Source: Prototheca cutis (Eukaryota > Chlorophyta > Trebouxiophyceae > Chlorellales > Chlorellaceae). From it: DNA of 64,000 nucleotides. Made by a program: the position numbers and the translations under genes. Below, in pieces: positions 57,338 to 64,000 of the stretch; the stretch's first letter is position 1, and each line of letters opens with the position of its first letter. The stretch is from contig BCIH01000015.1 of NCBI GenBank assembly GCA_002897115.2, positions 294,786 through 358,785 on the forward strand, written 5' to 3'. The notes below the pieces were generated by a model. It was not told the origin of the DNA. It made no database searches and saw nothing but the letters and a program-made list of their open reading frames with translations.

Positions 57338-58219
57338 ATGGACCGAAACCTCGCCCCTCTCGGCATCATCCTCTTCTGCATTGCCTCCACCATTGTGGGC
57401 GAGATCCTCGGCTGGCTCCTCGTGTACCGGACCTCGGCGTTCAAGACGCTGCAGGAAAACCTGAAGCGGCACGAGAAGAAGGTGGAGGAGGCTCGTGCTA
57501 CCAGCAACAGCGCCAAGAATGTCAAGAAGAGGGAGGCCAAGCTGGAGACGTGGCGGAGCGAGGCCTCCTCGCGAGTGTCCGGCATCAACATGCGCACCGG
57601 GTTCATTGTGCGCCATGGGCAGAGCTAGTTGGTTGATTGAGGGCAGGGGACAGCGGGGACGGCCTGCTGTGCTTGCAGTGGTAGGCGGGGTTCCAGACTG
57701 GTTTGGGGGATCTGCCTGTCTGCCTGCCAGCCAGGAAGGACCTGGCCACGACATACATGGAGATTTCTGAAACCACCAAGATGCATTCCACGGACAAGTA
57801 ACCCCCCGTTTACCTCCCCTTCCAAGCACAGACAGTCCTGGTTGTGATGGCCAGCTTCCGCCTGGTGTCGAAGATCTTTGGGGACGTTCCGGTTGCGCGC
57901 CTACCGTTTGAGCCGCCGCCATTTGTCCAGAAACTCACACACCGGGGGATCACCGGTGCCGATCCCAGGGAATGCTCCGCGGTACGCGCTGGGTGGTTGT
58001 CGTCATCGTCGTTGTGCCGGCTGCGTGCACACTGATGGGGCTTGTGCCTGGGTTCACCCTCCATCAACCGCCCATCTCCTGCAGCTGTTCATCTTCATCC
58101 TGTGCCAGGGCTCCATCAAGGTCCTGACTTCAAAGATGCTGGGCCTGAGTCCCGGTCGCGAGTGGAGCTCCATCAAGCCCTCCCTGCCTTCCGGGTTCAC
58201 CCCCCCAGTCACCAAGTGA
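57338..58219 (+). CDS. TMCO1: TMCO1-like ER membrane protein
   Basis: Three exons in phase (57338-57607, 57832-57981, 58085-58219) encode 184 residues. The first membrane helix (IILFCIASTIVGEILGWLLV) is followed by a charged coiled coil (TLQENLKRHEKKVEEARATS). Two more hydrophobic segments surround ARLPFEPPPFVQKLTHRGI and FIFILCQGSIKVLTSKMLGL. The Pro-rich tail resembles TMCO1. The family belongs to the EMC3/GET1/YidC (DUF106) superfamily. It acts in the ER as part of a multipass translocon and has been described as a calcium-load-activated channel. The length matches animal TMCO1 (188). Confidence 0.92.
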
Positions 58220-59088
58220 GGTGTGGGGTCAACGTCGCATGCATCACTCTCGACCCTTGCTTGGCACATGAATGTCAATTACAGAGGAGCAAATTTGTGG
58301 CGAGGACACCAGCGACACTGCTGTCGCATGCATGTCCCTTGCATTGTCGTGGGAAAAAGAAGGGGGGCCCCGCTTTCGCAGACACCCAGCGTCCGGTTTG
58401 CATGTGGGCGGGGGAGGGGCGTGCAGCTGGCTGCATATCATTAGGCCGGGCATGGACACCTTTGGGAAAGGAAACCAACAGCCAAAAACGTGAGACACGT
58501 CGCGATCTAAGAAGCCGAAATCGGCGGAGAAACAGCACCGCATCATCAACGGAGCAGGCAACCATGTTCCTCGTCTGGGCGCCACTGCTCGCGCACCAGA
58601 ACGCAATGGTAAACGGGGACTGTGTGTGTGCGCGCACACGCGCGCTCGCTGGCACAGCCCGGGAACGACGTGCCGGCAGCAAACAGCCACCGTCAACAAC
58701 AAAACCGTGGTTCAGGGCATGGACCTCGACACGGCGTGCCTGTGTGGTGCCGTGGAAAGGAAAAGAAACCAAGCGCTGCCGGGCCACCAGACGCACGCTT
58801 CCGTGCAGTCCACAGAAATGACCGGTGTGCGCGATGAAAGACGACCGCCGGCCCGGGTGGAGCCAGACATCAATACTGGAGAAAGGATGATACATACAAT
58901 GTTATTATTTCTTGCATCGAGGAAGAAGCAAGCATGGCACACCAGACCAAAAGGTCGCGCCATTGTCGGAGAATAGGGCAAAGGGCCCGCTGGATAAGGG
59001 ACGCGGCCTTGCTCAAGCGGTGGCGTGGGTGTGGGCGCGACCAGCGCACGCCCCCAACGCCGCACCACACCGCCGTCTGCCCACCCAT
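58220..59088. other. convergent 3' interval, nothing recognised
   Basis: This 869 bp stretch lies between TMCO1 and the RING gene. Several ORFs overlap on both strands without codon or family support. Confidence 0.45.
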
Positions 59089-60498
59089 TCACGCCCGTGT
59101 GCCATAGTACAGAGTGGACGACCGCGCATAGAGCATGGCGAGCCATCCTCTAGGGGCTTCCGGCGCCAAGGACGCCAGAGCGCCCGTCGCGGCGGGGGTC
59201 GGCAAGGTCGACTGCGCCTGCGGGTCCCCGGCGACGTTGTTCGTGGATGTCGTCGGCGTATTACCGGCGGCGATAAATCCCTCGATGGGCCCGCGGCAAA
59301 AGGGGCAGGCCGGGACGACGTGTTCCTGCGCCGAACACAGCGTCCGCGCACAGGTAAAGCACATGCCGTGCCCGCACCCGGCCACCGCCACGTGCACACG
59401 CTCGTCCATGCAAATGTGGCAGCCCTCGGATGTGTGAGGAGCCACAAGCCCGTGCTGCTGGCGCCGTGAGGAGCCGCAGACCCCAGGCGCGCAAGCGTCA
59501 TTGTCCTCACCAGTCACCGCCTCGGAGGAGCCCGGCTGGGTGTCGTGAGCACCCAGCCGGTCCTCCCGAGCCTGAGGCCCCAGAATCGAGTCGAGAATCG
59601 AGTCGATGCGCTGTTCCACTGCACAGTCTTCCTCACCGTCGGGCGACCGGGCACCGCCCACGCGCATCAACTCCTGCAACTGCTGCACAGTGGCACTCAG
59701 CACGGCCCTGTCGTCGGTTTCCACCGCGGGCCTCCCGTCGCCCCCACAATCATCGCAGTCGCCGCTCGCGCAGCGGCACAGCTTGGCGTCGCAAGCGAGC
59801 GATCGTCTTTGCCGCAATGAAGGGCCTGGAACAATGATGGTCGAGGTGTGGATCGGGGTGTCGGTACGGTACAGAGACAGTATTCTAGCTCGCGCCCGCT
59901 CCATGCAAAGTAGAATGTCAGCGCATCCATCCCAATCTCTTCAACTCCCACCAACAGACCCTCCAAACACCACTCCTCTCCCCCACACATCCCCAAAAAG
60001 CACCGCACCGAGGCCGTAGGACTCAGCATGGTGTTCGAGTGCGTCGATAGCCGAGAGCAGACGCGCTTTCCAGGCCGCCACACCAGCCCGGGACAGGAGC
60101 CCCAGGCGTGACGGCGCGGCCGGCGTCGCGGCCTCATCTGCCTCGGCGTCGGCGGCGATGGCCTCGAGCTGCTGCGCACGGTACTCGATGACCGCGTCCA
60201 GCACGGCAGCCAGGGCCCCCGTGGCCGCGGTCTTGATTAGAAGGATGAGCAGTGCACGCAGCGAGGCGCGCTGGCGCCGAGGGTCCAGGTCCTTGGCGGG
60301 GTGGAGAACCCAGCGCCGCAGGACTTCCAGCACCATCTGCTGACCCGTGTACAGGGTCATGGAGAAGAAGGGATGCATCCTAGTGATCTGCTGCCCGAAA
60401 GGGGCCTGAGCAGGCGCGGAGGGATGCTGCGAAGAGGGATGGCGGGGGATGCGGGTAACGGACACGCCCGGGGGCAGGGTGACGCGGCGCGGGGACAT
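59089..60498 (-). CDS. RING-HC E3 ubiquitin ligase-like protein
   Basis: Two minus-strand exons (60009-60498 and 59089-59825) encode about 408 residues. A C3HC4 RING near residues 320-365 reads CHICMDERVHVAVAGCGHGM, CFTCARTLC and CPFCRGPIEGF. The GCGHG...C..CA..LC pattern resembles the RING of the plant XB3/XBAT family. No ankyrin repeats are present in these exons; the N-terminal half is Ala-rich and helical (LRALLILLIKTAATGALAAV). Further 5' exons could exist within 60499-61690. The E3 ligase function is inferred from the RING. Confidence 0.75.
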
Positions 60499-61690
60499 CG
60501 TCGACTGGGGCCAGGGACCACTTCCGCACCGTCACAGGTCTCCCCGTGCACTCTACAGGTATGTTCAAGGCAAGAAAAGACACGCGGGCCCATGCCAGGG
60601 CGCGCCCGCCCAGTTCCAGCCATGTCCTCTTTCCCCTTGCGGGGGGGCAGGGGCGAGAGGACCCTCGACCCACGAGCACGACGCCAGAAACCGCTCTCAC
60701 CTCAAATTTCAAAGCTTTCGCTTCTAATCCGAAAAACCGCCCCCAAAAGAGGCGCGCAGGTGCATGAAAGCTCTCTGCAGCTCAGTTCCCGGGCAGCAGT
60801 GCCAGCGATTCGTCGGCTAGCGGACAGCGTGCCTTGGTTGGCCCCCTGTTGCGCAGATCTCTGGAGGTCAACCTGCTCAGTCGAACGAGAGGTCGTTTTC
60901 GTGATTACGAGGGCCCCAGAGCCCCATGTTTCTTTTGATCAGCTGGTGCGACCCTCAACCAGACTGCCAGGGTCAAATCGAAGGGTGACCTCAAATTGTT
61001 CCGTCGGCCGATCCTCGATGGCGGACCAGAAGCTGCAGCTGCGAACCAGCAATTTGCCTCGTCAGTCGCTGACTGTGTTTTTCATTACCCGTTATACCCA
61101 TCAAGACTACGATTGGAGGCGGAGCGAGGACACTGGTGAGCGCATCAGAAGCCACTGATTTCATTCAATTCACTAAAATGGGTGCTGGGGACTGGCATCC
61201 TCCACACCCGTTCTCATTTTGTTCTGGGAACTGATCACCCCATATCAAAGGCCGAAAAAAGATTACAATGTTTAGCGAGGTTGCCACGAGGCCCAACGAA
61301 CTTGTGCTGGACCACGGGGGGAGAGGGCTACGCGTGTGCCGGCGGGACCTGGTGGCCCAACCACAACCCCAGGATGATGGGGTTCCGGAACCCAGCGACA
61401 TTCTCCCAGTTTTGCCAGACGCGCTGGTTGGGTTTGCGCGCCGGTGACCCGAACTATTTGCTGTGAATTCATTTCAGCATTTTCGTGCTCAGATAGCGTG
61501 ATCAATCTCGGCCGGGTACTTCCGGGCAAGGCGGGATCTGGAGGCACGACACAGTCGCATCGTGAAGGGTGCTCGTTTCCGCCTGTTCTAGGAGCGCCCA
61601 TTTGCTCCTGTGGACATCTGGAAACGGATCCGTGGTCCGTGGCGTGGTAAAGGGCTGCTTCAGGCCGGGCACTGTGGCCTACGAGAGGCG
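60499..61690. other. divergent interval RING gene / coiled-coil gene
   Basis: This 1.19 kb stretch holds both presumed promoters and possibly an unrecognised upstream exon of either gene. No convincing ORF was found. Confidence 0.4.
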
Positions 61691-64000
61691 ATGCCGGTTG
61701 ACGGCGACGGCTTTGCCCTGCATGAGCTGCAGAGGTGCGTTCCCTGTAGCGGAGGCATCATGCGTGACCTTTCAAGCGAAGTTGAATACCATACATCGTC
61801 CTGCCTCCCTGATCCGACCGCCACGACCGCTGCAGGCTGCGAGATGAGGTCAAGCTGGGGGACACCAAGCTGGCCGCCTTGCAGAGCGAGGTGGCCACCC
61901 TCAAGGCCGAACTCTCGCGCCGCAGCAGGGCCCTGGCGGACGCTGCCGCGGACGCAGAGGCCAGAAGGGGGAAATTGAGCAACATGGACGGTGAGATTCT
62001 GGCGCTTTTGAGATGGGTGGTGCGGCGGGATGCTTTGCGGCAACCCCTGGCTTGCCTACTACCTGGGGACCTGGCCGTGGCGATATGCGTGCAGGCGAGC
62101 CAGGGCTGCTGTGGAAAATCGATTCCCAGACATCAAGTTGCTGCAAGTTGTAAAGCTCCTCCTCACAAACCCTGGAGAATCAACGATCGACCCACCCACC
62201 CATCCACCCGCCCGTCCCTCAAATAATTTCATGCAGCCCAACTCAAGGCTGCAAATGCAGCGACCGCAAAGGCCCAGGCAGATGTCGGCCGCCTCCGCCA
62301 GGAACTCAAGTCTGCAAACGCAGAAGCAGATAGACTGAACCAGATGCTCATCGACCGGAACACCAACGCCCAGCACGTCCTCGAAGGTGCTGCTTGCCGG
62401 CTGGTTTGATTTGGTGGTCCATTCCCGGGCTGAATGACTATGTAGGGGGTGCTGAGACGGGTGCGTCAGTCATCACAGTGGGGGTAGCGGGGCTTCCTGC
62501 TGTATCGCGCCCTCACCCCAACCCCGGAAGAAATGAGCAAATAAATAAGATTGCACTATCATCCACCGATTGCTCAGATGCGAGCTCCAGCAGCAACAAG
62601 CTTCAGAGTGCACTGGACGCAGCCAAGGTGCAGATTGCCGACCTCAAGACGGCACAGTCAGTGGCTCAGAGCGCGCTGCAGGTGCGGGACCGCAAACTCG
62701 CGGCGCTGGCAGACGCAGCGGCGCAAGTAGAGGAGCTCACCCTCCGAGTCAAGGCGCAGGAGAACGAAAAGGCGCTCCTCCGCCAAGCCGAGAAACGGGC
62801 ACAGGAGGAAGTGGCCACGCTCAAAGTGGGGATATTTTGTGTCTTTTTTTGGGGGGGGGGGGGGGGGCGCTCTTTTCACCATTCTCCCATGTGCATGGGC
62901 CGGTGCTGTGAAGCCACGCAGCACAGATCGAGAAATGCATGGTGTGGCGGCGCCGGGAACAGCCCCCCCAATCACCACCACCAACTCAGCCCTGTCACCC
63001 ACTCACACGCCGCCTGCAGAGGATGATGGAGTTGCAGGACTCGGGAGTTGCCGAGGCCCAGGCGACGGCTGAGCGTGAGAAGCGAGATGGCGAACAGCGT
63101 ATGGCATACCTCAAGTCCCTCCACTCCGAACTCGAGGTGAGTGGGTGGGTAACCCTTCCTCTTGTGTGAGGTGGAAATTGCCTTTGGCTGGTCACAGGGG
63201 AGCAGAGTCATGTGGCCAGCAAACAGCCGGTCGCTCACTCGTGCGCATGGATTGGGTTTCGGTTCACCACATCAAAACCTGGTCTTAGGGTTTGGTTGCC
63301 CTCGTGGCGGTCTATGCTGATGGTGACTGTATCGCGATGCTGGATTCTGAACCTGGAAACCCGGCTGACTTACACTAACCGCAGTCCGACATCAGCTGTG
63401 CTGGCAGTTCTGGGGTCCCCACACGCCCATCGATTATGTAATTTCCCCTCCCTCCCCTCCCCCCAATCCCAAGCAACCGATGACAAACAAAATTGCTCAA
63501 CGGACCACCCGCATGCCCACTCACAACAGAACACGCGGGCAGCACTGAGCGAGGCCCGGGCCAAGATCAGCGAGCTGGAAAGCGTGGCGACCGCGCGGCC
63601 ACGGTCACCATCGCCCACGCGTCGCCCCGCGGCAGTACCGCCACTGCAGCTTGACCAGACCGTGCCCCTGGCAGTCCACGACGCGCAGGTGGCAGCGCTC
63701 AAGGCCGACATGGCAGCGCTGCAAAGCCAGCTGACCCAGCTGCGCCTGTCAGGTGCTGCGCCGGCGCAGAGTCTGGCCATGACCCCGGGGGCCATTGCGC
63801 AGGCCGGCACCACCACCACTACCCCCACCACCATCCCACCATTTTCTGTGGTGACAGGCATGACTCCGGGGTCAAACGCCACGGCCAGCACGAGCGCCGC
63901 CGCCGAGCTGGACGATCAGCTTGGCCAGCTTCACACCATGCTGGAGCAGGTTCGTCGGTGCTCGTTGGAGTTTGGGGAGGGGAGTGTGTGTGGGGGGGGG
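61691..64000 (+). CDS. coiled-coil protein of unknown function (partial)
   Basis: Six exons in phase reach the window end (61691-61734, 61836-61990, 62237-62386, 62578-62825, 63020-63136, 63530-63949), giving 378 residues so far. Nearly all of it is a heptad-patterned coiled coil, for example KLAALQSEVATLKAELSRRS, GRLRQELKSANAEADRLNQM and MMELQDSGVAEAQATAEREK. A Pro/Ser/Thr-rich break in exon 6 (RPRSPSPTRRPAAVPP, then a TTTTTPTT stretch) interrupts it. A donor at 63950 (CAG|GTTCGT) indicates that the gene continues past 64000. No motif identifies the family; myosin-like or centrosome/Golgi coiled-coil proteins are options. The start could lie upstream in frame, near 61610. Confidence 0.6.

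Noticed and set aside
56722..57606. 294-codon minus ORF
   Set aside because: It runs through the repeat, the C-run and antisense to TMCO1 exon 1, so it is a chance open frame.
58275..58895. 206-codon minus ORF between TMCO1 and the RING gene
   Set aside because: No domain, no conserved pattern, and overlapping ORFs of equal quality in other frames.

Overview
This 64 kb window is nuclear DNA of a green alga (Chlorophyta). The genes are GC-rich and split by many short introns, and most have clear plant or algal counterparts: a Chlamydomonas-type glycolate dehydrogenase, a DEMETER-type DNA glycosylase, a twin-LOV protein, a small plastid-type mTERF protein, SGF11, RPN3 and cytosolic RPS18. The compact spacing, the G/C homopolymer runs in introns and the frequent GC-AG introns suggest a trebouxiophyte (Chlorella-like) alga, but that is inference and no genus can be named. 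I joined exons by hand, requiring splice sites, reading phase and family alignment to agree. No tRNA, rRNA, CRISPR array, operon or intact transposon was seen.

Layout. 1-9.5 kb: the 5' part of RRP12 (minus), a small mTERF protein, a short unknown gene, TAF7 (minus), a mitochondrial ribosomal bS1m-like gene and a three-exon unknown. 9.5-15.8 kb: a 13-exon DEMETER-like 5-methylcytosine glycosylase that also carries a J-domain and a half CXXC zinc finger. 16.3-29.8 kb: a photorespiration block made of two tandem glycolate/D-lactate dehydrogenase genes (minus) and a divergent serine-glyoxylate aminotransferase sharing a 289 bp promoter interval. The two dehydrogenase copies are homogenised over about 1.78 kb of their 3' halves but differ in intron content elsewhere. 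30.3-41.4 kb: a twin-LOV protein, prefoldin 3, a FABP-domain protein with a long disordered region, a YccV-domain protein, a CGR1-type rRNA-processing factor and proteasome beta-3. 42-51.9 kb: ATG11, RPN3, SGF11 and NIPA/ZC3HC1. 52-64 kb: RPS18, an unknown membrane-type gene, TMCO1, a RING protein and the start of a coiled-coil gene cut by the window end.

Working together. Glycolate dehydrogenase makes glyoxylate, and the adjacent aminotransferase converts it to glycine. Both products have mitochondrial-looking N-termini, matching the mitochondrial photorespiration of chlorophytes. PBC1, RPN3, ATG11, the RING protein and SGF11 all relate to ubiquitin, proteasome or autophagy, but nothing shows that they are co-regulated. 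From about 22 kb onward neighbouring genes almost always lie on opposite strands, so most promoters are shared divergent intervals and most 3' ends are convergent.
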